The notes under the pieces are model-generated. The model was not told where the DNA came from. It was given only the letters and a program-made list of their open reading frames with translations, and did no database searches. From assembly GCA_027625915.1 (NCBI GenBank), contig JANTQA010000048.1, positions 2,542,001-2,606,000 of the forward strand: 64,000 nucleotides of DNA, given 5' to 3'. Shown here piece after piece: positions 17,844 to 28,671 of this stretch (position 1 is the stretch's first letter; each line of letters begins with the position of its first letter). Origin of the DNA: Anaeramoeba flamelloides (Eukaryota > Metamonada > Anaeramoebidae). A program made the position numbers and the translations under genes.

Positions 17844-19058
17844 ATCCATTTCCTAAAAAGTGGGGAAAATTTATTTTAAAATATATTTATTAAACCCAAT
17901 CTTCAAAAAAGTATTTAAATATACAAAATCATTAAAAACCATTTATTGATTCTTGATAATAATTCAATTTGTTTCTTAGTGTGTTATTAAAAATAAATAA
18001 AAGATATTAAATTTTCTGATCTCCGTTTTATCTGATATTTTGAGACGTGGAATTTAGTTATTTATAATTTTCTTTTTGATCGAAAAAATTGTTTTCATAA
18101 CTTTTTTAATCTCAACAAATTTTCCAATAGAATGAAAAACATATAAATACATTTGATTGTTTAAAAAATCCTTTGTACTCTTTCTATATTTCCAGTTTTT
18201 TATTGAAATTGGTAGTACATTGTTTTTACCAAAAAAATTGCTATTTTTTTTTTTTTATTTTTGGAAATATTTCTTGAGTTGACATAACTTGCAAAAAATT
18301 TCAAAATGCCAAAATTTGCAAAATTTTATTAATATTATTCTAAAGATTGTGGGTGAATTGAATTGGTATCTCAGAGGCTTGTAGTGTTCCCGTTTATTGA
18401 TACACGATGGTTTTAAAATGTTAGTAAATGTCATTGTTATGACAATTTTTAATTGTGTAACATTTGTGAAAATGTCATTCAACCAAAATTGTCATAAATT
18501 TGACATTTTTTTTAGATAGTATATTTATATATTATAGGTTTAGGGTGGGTAAGGTACGTAAGGCCTAATCAATGTATTTTGGTTTTTGATACTGAAAAAA
18601 CCCGCTGATTTGTATTGGGTAGGGGAAGGTAAGGTATTAGTGAGTATTACTTGTTATTTTCTGGATTTTTCCGAAATGTCATAGTTATGACAATTTTTGT
18701 GGAATGGCATTTTCACAAATGTTACACAATTAAAAATTGTCATAACAATGACATTTACTAACATTTTAAAACCATCGTGTAGTAATACACATGAACACTA
18801 CAAGCCTCTGAGATACCAATTCAATTCACCCACAATCTTTAGAATAATATTAATAAAATTTTGCAAATTTTCGCATTTTTTTGCTTACAGCCAATATTTC
18901 ATCAAACATATTTTGAAATAAATACCGTATAGTCATTGATCCAATCAGTATCAACATTAAACTTAATTTGGTATTCTCAATTAAAGAATACCTCAACTAA
19001 ACAAAGATGATTTTTTATGAAATGTAAAAAAAAAATGCCACACTTTTTTGGAAATACC
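17844..19058 (+). mobile_element. Family-1 element, copy B, carrying a nested insertion
   Basis: Same landmarks as copies A and C, with a right terminus that reads inward GGTATTTCCAAAAAAGTGTG. Without the 618-bp insert it would be about 590 bp, the size of copy C. The insert lies at 18275-18892 within the TTTTGGAAATATTTC landmark. Confidence 0.75.
18275..18892. mobile_element. Foldback element with 8-bp target duplication (hAT-like)
   Basis: Flanked by the 8-bp direct repeat AATATTTC at 18267-18274 and 18893-18900; copies A and C of the host repeat have the site only once. Inside are two long inverted arms, about 18300-18480 and 18697-18870, so alike that they give the same short peptide on opposite strands. 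The loop is GC-richer and contains repeated GGTAAGGTA motifs. An 8-bp duplication suggests a hAT-type transposase; no such gene is present. Confidence 0.8.
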
Positions 19059-20848
19059 TGAAAAAATCAACTTTATTTCAAAAAAATTACAATAAACATT
19101 TTAAACCTTGAGAAAAAAAATCATTTTTTGGATTCAAAGAGTAATTCGAATCAATTTTTTCTATTTTTATTTGAATAAAATATGTTGAAAAAACCTCCAA
19201 ACCTATAAATTAAAAATTTTACCACAATACTTTTTTAAAACCTATTAAAATCAGATTATTACCTAAAGAAATACATTTTAATTTCATTATTTCTAATAAG
19301 AATTAATAACACAAATATTAGTCATTTCGCCGAGTTAAAAATAACCCTAAAGATTCAAAAGTATCAATAGATTTTAAGAGTATTTCTCAAATTTTTAAAT
19401 ATTTTCAAACAAATAAAACCAATTCAAATTAATAATTCTAATAAAAAAAAAATTCTGAAATATTCTCAAATAACTTATTTTAATAATAACAGTTTGTTAT
19501 TTATACTCTGAAAAATTGAAAAAAAAATATTACATTCATCTTTTAAATTTCAAAAAATTTAATAATTTATTTGAAAATACAATAACAATTTTTTCAGATC
19601 TTAAAGTCTTAAATTTTTTTCTTTGTATTTTTTAAATAAGATTCGATTTCCATGTTATTTTTCGAGTCAAATTTGAAAAAATTACTAAAAGTGAAATTTC
19701 ACAAAAATAAAAATGTTTTGCAAATTTTTCTTTTTGACTATTGATCCAAATATCCAAACATTAAAAGATCAAATATTTTAATTTTTTCCAAATTTTCTTT
19801 TTAAAGTTGTTTGGGTGTGTCTTCTTTTTGTTTTTTTTTAATGTTTGGGGGAATTATAAGTGATAAATAAAATCCTTTAAAGAATTTTTAAACTTGTTTG
19901 TGATTAGATCTAAAATTGAAGTTGTTGTCTGATTAGATATTATACAAACAAACCGGACTTGACTGAAGTAACTGAACTTTAATGAATCCAATAGAGGCCA
20001 TTTGAAATCGAACTGAAGTGAACTAAATCGGTCTTTCTGTACAATCAATCTAGTTGATACTTGAATGGGTTAATGCTGTAAAGAATCTGTATCTTGGACT
20101 GATATTTTTGTGAAAACAAGATTTGAGAAACTTGCAAAAAAAAAATTAAATAATGAAAATTTCAAAAAGAAAATTTGGAAAGCAAATCCTTATTCTTAAA
20201 AACCAGCACTTTATAGATGTACCTTATCTATAAAGTTTTTAAATTAAAAACTTTTAATAAAGTAAGATATTTCATTTGATCTCCTGGTATCTGAATAATA
20301 AATGGTAAAAAAAAATTCACTTCGTTCATCTGTACATTCTTTTTATTCTACAAATAGATTTTTCAAAGAAATCAATTATAATTTCTTTTCTCTATTTATT
20401 TGGTTGGTTCTTTTTGATTTTATATATTGACATATTTGGGGTGAATATAAGAATCCTAAATGAAATAAAGATTCAAGAATTGAAAAAAGAAAATCGGCTG
20501 AAATTTTACCCCACTTAAATTTCAAATAGCAGTATAGTTGATCAAATCTTTAGATCTCTTTATTAAAACAAATTATAGTGGTGATCTATAAATTTTCGAA
20601 ATAAAAGGAAACAGCCACCAATCCATTCAACGTTCAGATTATAAAAAAAAACATACAAATAATTTTTTAATCAGAGTTTTTAGTTTTTTTTCTTATTTTT
20701 TTTCCTGTTATTTCTTGGTTTTCTTGTCTTTGTTTAAAAATAAAATTTTTTCTTTTTTTGTTTTTTTTAGAAAAGTTATCTATAAGTTATTATCTTATCT
20801 CCATTATAACTAGAATAAAAAATTCTAAAAAATTTATAGTTTCAGAAA

Positions 20849-21605
20849 GTTCCTAGGTTTTTTTTAATTTGAGAAATGAAAAGGTAATTAAAAAAATTTT
20901 CTTTTTCTTTTTTTTTATTTTATTATTATTTAAGGGAGGAGTTATTGTCCCCTCTTATTTGCCTGAATTCCTAAATTTTTATTTAGGAATTTTATTAAAG
21001 ATTCAAAAATAAGTTTATTACCCACTAAGGCTAATAAGCAGGTTGAATCTTTTTTCTAATAATATTAGAAATAGTAATATTATTATTATTTAATATATTC
21101 GATATATTATTTTTTTTTAATTCAGATATCCAGATTTTGCGTTTATTTTCATTGGCTGGGCAGTTCCATAGAAAAATTTTCTTTTTATTTCAAAATTTAA
21201 AAAAAATCTATCTACACTTTTCAGAATTTAAAAGAATTAAGTAAAATGTTCGATTTTACGTATTTTTTTAGATTTTGGAAAAGATAAAAGTAATTTTCTT
21301 TAGGCTTTCTGTTTTGTTTGTTAAGTGTTCTAGGTTTTTTTGAGGTTTTCCGATTTATTTGTAAAATCAATAGATTTTCCTTAGGTTTTTTTGAGTTTTC
21401 TGTATTATCTGTTAAGTGTTCTAGGTTTTTTTTCGAGTTTTCTATTTGTGAAGTGTTCTAGGTTTTTTTTACTTTTTGAAATAAACCGAAAATTTATTAA
21501 AATTTTCTGTTAGGTTTCAAAAAGTAAAAAAAATCGCTGTTATGTTTTCCAGAATTCAAAAAAAGAGAGTTAAATCAAAGATTTTACTCAATTCTTTTAA
21601 ATTCT
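20849..21605. repeat. Cluster of small hairpins with TAGGTTTTTTT ends
   Basis: The motif TTCTAGGTTTTTTT recurs at about 21337, 21418 and 21457, and a variant CCTAGGTTTTTTTT at 20851. Several begin imperfect hairpins: 20849-21210 (split by a LINE fragment), 21457-21540 and 21547-21605. The unit resembles the hairpin inside the LINE at 13993-14070. Confidence 0.5.
20907..21171 (-). mobile_element. Second LINE 3' fragment, same family
   Basis: Matches the 3' end of the LINE at 13568-14521: the same terminal coding piece before an (AAT)n-type tail at 20922-20932, truncated just after the zinc-motif region. It is bounded by the 15-bp direct repeat AAAAATTTTCTTTTT at 20892-20906 and 21172-21186, so it is an independent, strongly 5'-truncated insertion. 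It landed inside a hairpin element. Confidence 0.8.
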
Positions 21606-22321
21606 AGAAAAGGTATGCACTCTACGGCACTCGACACACTCGAAAACAATTCTTGAATTTCAAAATTTTTGTTTAGAAATTTTATAAAAACACACAAATA
21701 TACAGAAGAGGTTGTTGTTGGTTCAGGACCATCATTCAAAATGCGCAAGAAAAACAAAGAAATATTTTGATCCAATTTATTTTAGCAAGAATAATTAACA
21801 ATCAGACTTGAAAACTTTAAAACACTTATTCAAAGATGATATTAATTGACTAAAATTCGTTCCTTCGTCTCGTAAAAATCATTCGTGGGATGTGGCGCTC
21901 AAAAAGGATCAAATTTTCTTCTTGTTTTCTTTTTTCAATTTTTAAACATTCGTTTCATTGAGCATTTCCTGTTTTGTACCTTTGAAAAAATAAATCAAAG
22001 CAGACAATAAAAAGGATCGTCTTCAAGGAAAGCGATCCAAATTAGTTCAATTTCATTAACTGAGACTTTGAAGCAAAAAAAAAAAAAATTTTTTTTTCCC
22101 ATTTGAAATTCATTAAGAACAAAAGAGATTTGGCGTTTGCATCAAAAAAAAAAAAAAAATCTTTTGGTTTGCTGTGGTTTTCAAGTTATCATTTTGAAAA
22201 AGAAGTGTGTTTGTGAACAAGTGGTTTTTTTATCAAAAGATAAACAATAAAAAAGGATCAGAAATCCAAAAATAAGGCAAGAATGAAAAAAAAGAAGAAA
22301 AAAGAAAAGAATTTAACAAAC

Positions 22322-22687
22322 ACAATTTTCTATAGCGAATTTGATTTGGTTGTTCCACTTTTGCATTATTTCTTGATTTTCAAATTCCAAAAATAAGGAT
22401 TTTTCTTTGGGCTTGAAAAGTCGTAGAATAAACCGTTCATTTGAATCGTCTTTAATTATGCATTGGTATTGGTAAAGGTGAATTTTGCCAAGAATTTTTG
22501 TGTTTTGTTTGATTGAATATTGGATGTGATCTTTAAAAAGAACAAAATATCGTTTTTTCCATGATTTTGTTTCTTTGTTTTTAATTTTTTGGATCCTGCT
22601 GTTTTGTTTATGAAAAAAACCTTCAATTAAGACTTTGCTTTCTTCTTCTATTTCTTTTGTTTCTTTAGTTTTCGTTTTTTTGTTCAT
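22322..22687 (-). CDS. Tandem PH-domain protein, exon 1 (PH domain A)
   Basis: Begins at ATG 22685-22687 with a Lys/Glu-rich leader of about 20 residues, then a PH domain: VLIEGFFHKQNSR, KSWKKRYFVLFKDHIQYSI, GKIHLYQYQCII, and the closing helix QEIMQKWNNQIKFAIENC. The open frame continues to a stop at 22313-22315, giving 124 aa if unspliced. A phase-0 GT after the Cys codon at 22322 allows joining to the PH exon at 16294-16671. As written, the exon is either a 124-residue single-PH protein or the first half of a 247-residue double-PH protein; the missing N-terminus of the second exon favours the latter. Transcribed divergently from the TRAPPC10-like gene. Confidence 0.75.
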
Positions 22688-23927
22688 TCAAAACAAAAAC
22701 AAATCTCGAGAGAAACAATAACTTGAAAAAATGATAAAAAAAGATATCATATTTATTCAAAGCTACTCTGTTCATTGGTTCAACACAGCAATTTGGAAAA
22801 ACTGTTGTTTCAAATAATTCAAGCAACCAATAACTCACAAACTGTTTTAATCTAATTTTATTTTTGATCTATTCTGATTGAATGTAATAATTACATCTAG
22901 ATTTTTCTTATGTTTATGTCTTCAACATTTTCACAGTTAGTTCTGGGTTTTATTACAACTACGTTATTTATGGTGTTTGATTGAGATTGGAACTTATTAC
23001 AGCATATTAAAGTACCAAAAAATATGATAAATGTCTTGTTATTGAGAGACTATTATTACTATTTGTTGTCAAATAAAACGAACAAAATTTTCATTTGGCG
23101 ATCAAAAAAAGGTTTTTGAAGATCAATGTCAAAATTTAAAACCCTGAAAAATGTAAATTGGGTTGACACTTTGAAGAATTGTTCTCTTTTGATGATTTAT
23201 TTTAATTATTGGTATTTGATTTTTTTGTAAAGCTGAATGAAAATTTTGTTATTATTATTTAGAGATATAAAGTATTTCTCAACCAAGAATAATTGGTGCT
23301 AAAAAAACTCAACAATGGGCGACACAACAAGGTGTGTATACCTTATAAATAATTTAATTAACTTCACGACAAGAATAGCACAATCCATACAAATACTTTC
23401 AAGACTTTTTCGAACTTTCAGACTGACAGTCTACAAGATTTCAGTCTCTGATATTCTTTCATATTGTTTCAAATTTTAAATACTTGATACAAACTTCTGT
23501 AAGCCAAAAAAAGGGATAAAAATAATAATTAACAAAAGATAACATTTTGAATTTAATTGAAATTTTTTAAAGTTGTCCAAAAGAAAAATATTTGTAAACT
23601 TTCAAGAACCTGAAACTCTTTTTATAAAAACCCAAAATTGGAAAGTTGTTAAAATTACATGTTTTTAAAAGTTTAACTTGTAAAAACTTTTAAATTGAAA
23701 GTTGTTGCATTGTGATCTTCTAATTCCTTTCAAAATTTGGAACAATTTAAAAAAACAAAGTGTTACTAAGGAAAAAAAGTGACTACCATTTTTGTGCTAT
23801 TCTTGTCGTGTTGAAAATATTTACCAAGTCATTTTTTTCTTCTTTTTTACTTTTTTGAAGAGTCTTTTTCACCCTTTTGATTTAAAAAAAAAAATACAAA
23901 CACAACACAAAACAAACTTGAACAAAA
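22688..23927. other. Divergent intergenic region
   Basis: Separates the PH gene (-) from the TRAPPC10-like gene (+) and should hold both promoters. It contains a terminal-inverted-repeat element (23363-23813) ending about 115 bp upstream of the TRAPPC10-like ATG. I see no clear promoter motif in the AT-rich background. Confidence 0.5.
23363..23813. mobile_element. TIR element CACGACAAGAATAGCACAA
   Basis: CACGACAAGAATAGCACAA at 23363-23381 is repeated in inverted form at 23795-23813. The interior (about 410 bp) is AT-rich with no open frame. No target duplication is obvious, and no second copy is seen in the window. Confidence 0.6.
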
Positions 23928-24548
23928 ATGAAAAAAGCAATTATTCATGTTACTGACTTTTCTGATGTATGGGATGATGTGGAAGTTTCTGTGAACAGAA
24001 GGTTACCCTTCCCACCACGCAATTTTGGAACAAATTTTAAAGCAAGCGCTGTTTCAAAATTTGGTGTAAGATTTGTTCTGCCAAAAAAAGAAAAACGGAA
24101 AGAAAAACAAAGCCTGGCACAGTCTTATTTTTCTTTCCCTTATTTGCACATTTTTGTATTTAAAGCAGAGGATCGAACAAAATACAGACAAACAATCCAT
24201 AACGAATTAAAGGATTGGATCAAAGAGCAGCAATCGACAGAAACAGAATGGCTAGTTGCACTTGTTAGCCTTGGAACAAAGCACAAAAGGACACAAAACA
24301 AATTATTACAGGCAATTAAAAAAGACATTCTCCAGCCTAACCGATGTGCCCATATTTTGTTTAATGAAATGGAAAACAGAAAATTTGTTGAGGTTTCTGA
24401 CTCGGTCCAAAAATTCATGGATGTAATCCATAATTTTCTTCATAAAGGCTTTTTAAAACACCAACAATTACTTGAAGAAAAGTCAATGATCACTAAAGAA
24501 GGATACAAACAGAAGAATTGGGATCTCTTCAAGTATTTTCGATTACAA
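23928..24548 (+). CDS. TRAPPC10/Trs130-like protein, exon 1
   Basis: N-terminal 207 residues of a TRAPPII-specific subunit; TRAPPII is the Golgi/trans-Golgi tethering and Rab-exchange complex. Matching features: the opening VTDFSDVWDDVEVSVNRRLP, a basic loop, then YLHIFVFKAEDRTKYRQTIH, ELKDWIKEQQ, TEWLVALVSLG, and NWDLFKYFRLQ, which corresponds to the W-N-F/Y-x-x-F motif before the helical repeat region of Trs130. The start ATG at 23928 follows an A-rich leader with no earlier in-frame ATG. The exon ends at CAA|GTAAAT (24549), phase 0; the following codons are intronic T-rich sequence. Confidence 0.8.
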
Positions 24549-24904
24549 GTAAATTTCATTTTTTCTTGTTTTTTTTTTTTTCATTTTTATTTTTTTTACA
24601 TTCTTTTTCATTTGATTTAATTACAAAAACAAAACACCCCCTTTGTTCTAATTTCAGAGGAAACCAAATTTATAAAATGGTTGATTTTTAAAATAAGAAA
24701 AGAATAGAAACACTTTATTTAAAATTTTTTTAAAGAGACAAATATTTTCAGTTTTTTTCATCAGCGAAATGTCAATTTGTAAATGAATATCCCATAACCA
24801 CAGCTAAGGCAATGATATAATTTATCGTGTTCTTCAATTAACAACCATTTAAAAGCTACTGTGATGATTAATAAGAAAGTATTTTTTTTTTTGTTTTTAT
24901 TTTA

Positions 24905-25058
24905 CTGGTATTTGGAGTATAAATGGGACAAAAAGATTCACTTCTATTTCCATTACAGACAGAGTTCTTAAAAAAGGTCGGCTGTAACATGTGGATCTCT
25001 ATTTGAAAAAGTCAAAGTAAAATAAAAAAAAAATTCCCATTTATAAATCAAATACCAG
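24905..25058. mobile_element. Family-8 hairpin MITE, solo copy
   Basis: About 154 bp between TA dinucleotides, with inverted ends CTGGTATTTG and CAAATACCAG. The arms extend inward with TATAAATGGGA and its complement. It is the stand-alone form of the hairpin nested in family-3 copies at 15423 and 45496. Confidence 0.7.
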
Positions 25059-25693
25059 TATTTCAAATATAAAAGGAAATCTTTTATCCATAGATTTATT
25101 AAGTATTGACAGAAAAAACAACAGAACTTCAAAATACAGCCTTATATTTAAACGTTTCGTTGGGGTTTAAAATAACGAGAATAAAAAAATGAAAAAACCA
25201 TAATCGTTCGATTGTATCATTATAATTTATTTTGTATTTATTGTGAAAGTTTAAGGTTCTAGTCATTTACCGTGAATATGCACCATACTCAAGGGATGGC
25301 CCGAGACCAAAAAGCGTATTGTGAAATCGCCCTTCTTTTGGTTGACAAAATTCAAATAACAAATAAAAAATTTTGAGAGGATCTCACCTTTGAAAAAAAA
25401 TTCAATTGTTAAAAATTCAGCGAAGAAAAATAAGTTTGAAAGAGTTTTCAATTTCAAAAAATCCAAAATTTAAAAAAAAAAATTCATCTTTTCTATTTCC
25501 AAATGGTTAAATTTCTTTAATTTAAAACAAATTGCTTTCTTGAATTTCGCAATCAATTTAGTTCGGTTTAATCTGATTTGTGGTTATTTTAAAACTCTCG
25601 AAATTTGACCAAGTATGGATTATGTAATATTCTTAGGATAAAAATAACTCATTTGAAAAATGAAAAAAAAGAAAAAAAAATCACCGAGATCTC

Positions 25694-25799
25694 AAAAAGC
25701 GCCAAAGAGAGACACTTCAAAACTTACATATTTGTTTTCAAAATTGTAATTGGCAACCATTCTAATTGGAAATTGAGTGTCGCTCTTTGGCGCTTTTTT
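25694..25799. repeat. 106-bp hairpin element
   Basis: AAAAAGCGCCAAAGAG at 25694 is repeated inverted as CTCTTTGGCGCTTTTTT at the right end, and pairing continues inward through GACACTTCAA/TTGAGTGTC. GC-rich ends in an AT-rich setting make it stand out. Confidence 0.7.
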
Positions 25800-27376
25800 C
25801 TAAAAATGTCCTCATCTTGAGTTGTTGATTTTTGGAGATCGATCTTACATCATAGGTTGGTTGGTTTTTGATTGGTGTAAGGTCTTCATAAAAATTACTA
25901 AAAAGTTTTTTTCCATTTCAGAAAAAAAATTTTCACCGTAATGACTCGGCCCTTAAAGCGGAATTTTGCGTAAAATTTTTAATTTTTTTTCTCCAAATTT
26001 AATAAATATACCAGTTTCAATATTATAATTTTCATGAATCATAATAACCTGAGAATTGTAAATAGTTTATTTGCCTTAAAAAAATAGATTAAAAATAACA
26101 TAGATCATGAAATTTTTCTATTTTTTTTTAAAAAGTTTAAATTTTTAATTTTAATACTTAACATTTATGTAATCTATAAAATAACAAAAAGAAGATTTTT
26201 TATTTTCAGAAATTTATTTTTAAATTATTTGAATTATTTCTGTTAAATATTTGGAAAAAAAATATAGATATGTACTAAAAATTTTAATATTCAAAGATTA
26301 TTTTTTTTTACAAAGATCCAAGAATTTTTTTCTCTATGAACCTATAATCAAAACTTCTTAATCTTCCCAAAAAAAAAATGTGTCTTGATTTTCTTTTTTA
26401 GCAATAAACAAGTATTTTTGTCTAAAGAATCTATTTTATGAAGTATATAAAAGGTGATCTTTTACCCCAATTGAAATAATTACTAATAAATTAATTTATT
26501 TCCAGTTTCTAAAATCTTCAAGGTTATGATAATTTCAAAGTTTATCATTTTGGAGCACCAAATATCATTTTTTTTAAAGACAAAAGAGTTAGAATATCTA
26601 TAAATAATCAAAAATATTCAAAAAAATTTCTTTTTATACTTTGTTTTCTGTGATTTCTGTGACTTTTTTCTGAAAAAGCTAATATTCTCTGAATTAACAT
26701 TACCAAATGTTCTTGATTTTATTAATAGAAACTAATTTGGCAATTTTCAAAAATATTCTGTTTTGAAAAAAAAAGGGTTTATTATCTTAATTTGAGGAAG
26801 GTGCTTTGAAATCCTCTAATCTACCCTAATAAAATTAAAGAGATTTTGTAATGTTCAAAATTTGAAATTTTCATTTTTTTTCATTTTCAAACCAATCACT
26901 TAACTAAATTTGGAAACAAACTAGCCGGATACTAATGAAAAATACACATCGAATGATTATCCCATTAATTTTTATCAATTTAAATTATCTTTATTCCTTT
27001 TAGTAATAACATTATTTTATGGATCAACTTCAAAGTTAAGGTAAATCAGTTGATAAACATAAATACTACTTTTTTATGAATTGTAATAAAAAATTTTTTA
27101 AAATTGTTTTCTAAAGCAATAATCATTTCGAGTTTATTGATAATAAAAAAATTTGAATTTCTATTATATCTATAATAGTAATATCTTTTGAATTAAATAT
27201 GAATATAAAAAAAAAAATTAAAAATAAATCTTTTGTAAAATATTTAATGTTATTCCTTAAATTCTTAATTTACAAAAAAAAACGCAAAAAAACAAAAAAC
27301 AAAACAAAAAACAAAACAAAAAACCAAACAAAAAATATAATAAATAAACCAAAATAAATAAAGGAATCAATTGTAG

Positions 27377-28633
27377 TATCTTGCGAGCAATTTCTATTCT
27401 TAAATGAAGCGTTAATTATTTATGACACCTTTTTAAATTTTTATGAAAAATTAATTAAATTGAATCCAAAAAAAAAATATTTCACAAAGTTTATTTCAAA
27501 AGAAATTTCACCTTATTTACAATATACAGAATTGTTTTCTTTAGAATTTAAACCTTATGTTGATTTAATTTTTAATAATCAAATTACAGAATTTGATTTT
27601 AGGGTATATATTTTTGCAAAAAAATTAAAATTTTTAATAGAATTAAAAAAATACTTGGAAGCACAAAAAGAATGTATATTATTTCTACAACAAATGAAAA
27701 AATATTTTAATTTGAATAAGAAAGAAATTGTCCCATATTTTCCGATTATATGGACCTTTTCAATTTCTTTATCGTTGATAGCATGTTTTAATAGTATTAA
27801 TATGAATAATGAATTTCAAAAGGAATATTCTTTAAAATTTATGGATAATCAAGGATTTTTACATTTAGTTATCAGAGAGCAAATTATCAAATTGTTACCA
27901 ACTATATCTATTTTGAAGAAAACAAACAATATTAATGAAAATGAAAAAGAAGAAAATAATACAGAGCAAAAGGAAAACGAAGAAGAAAATGAAGAAGAAG
28001 AAGAAGAAGAAATTAAAAAAGAGGATAAGGAAACAATTACAATAATGCTTAATGAATTTCTTTCTAACCATTCAAATTTATCGCAAATATTTCAAAACGA
28101 AACAAAGCATTCTGAAATTGCTGCGATGTATACTCGAAAGGCGATATCTTGCTTCCAAGAAAATCCAAAACGAACCAGAATCATTGGGAAATTAAAGCAT
28201 GAATTATGCCAATATTATTTTAAATTAAATAATTATGCTAGAGTCAAATCTTTATTTCGTTCATTGTTTGAACTAAGATTAAAAGAAGGGTGGTATAACA
28301 TTGTTTTACAAATAGGCCAGGATTTATTGGATTATTACGAAAGGCAAGAGAATTTTGCACAATATCTAAATATTTTGTTTAAATTGTTTCACCCTTCAAT
28401 TTTGTTAAAGGAAAATCAATTAATTAATTTTCAAGAAAAATTTGCGAATTATTCGCAAAACAAATTAAAAGAAAATATAATAATCCAACTTCATAATGAA
28501 AAATTTAATTTCACAATTAATTTTTTAAATTTAAATAAACAAAAAATTCAAGTATCAAATCAATTAAAATCATTTAAAAATAATTCAAAATCAAAATCAA
28601 AAAAAATTTCAAAATCAAAATCAAAAAATAAAG

Positions 28634-28671
<38 letters not shown>

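Larger units (their letters stand above)
16672..22321 (-). other. Proposed 5.65-kb intron of the tandem PH gene
   Basis: Lies between the phase-0 donor (GTTTGT read on the minus strand, ending the exon at 22322) and the TTTTTTTAG acceptor before 16671. It contains a family-1 element with a nested foldback (17844-19058), a LINE fragment (20907-21171) and a cluster of small hairpins (20849-21605). The stretches 16672-17843 and 19059-20848 show only AT-rich sequence and one-armed repeat fragments, such as a family-8 arm at about 20283-20330. Confidence 0.5.
24549..27376 (+). other. 2.8-kb intron region of the TRAPPC10-like gene
   Basis: Starts at GTAAAT. Contains a family-8 MITE (24905-25058) and a small hairpin (25694-25799). 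The 3' boundary is uncertain. TTGTAG ending at 27376 gives phase 1, which does not fit the phase-0 donor unless a small exon lies between. GCGAG ending at 27387 gives phase 0 but drops a few residues expected by comparison with Trs130. A good acceptor TTCTAATTTCAG at 24658 is followed by an early stop. Confidence 0.6.

Noticed and set aside
18530-18620. GC-richer patch considered as a tRNA
   Set aside because: No cloverleaf or T-arm motif; it is the loop of the foldback.
18255-18921. Two similar ORFs on opposite strands (FTNVTQLKIVITMTFTNIL)
   Set aside because: They are the two arms of a foldback element, so the matching peptides come from the inverted repeat, not from paired genes.
23314-23330. 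ATGGGCGACACAACAAG followed by GTGTGT, a possible first exon
   Set aside because: No phase-2 acceptor lies near the TRAPPC10-like ATG, and that ATG has its own normal context.
24658-24680. Acceptor-like TTCTAATTTCAG after TRAPPC10-like exon 1
   Set aside because: It leads to a stop after five codons, which would truncate a protein whose continuation is found at 27377.
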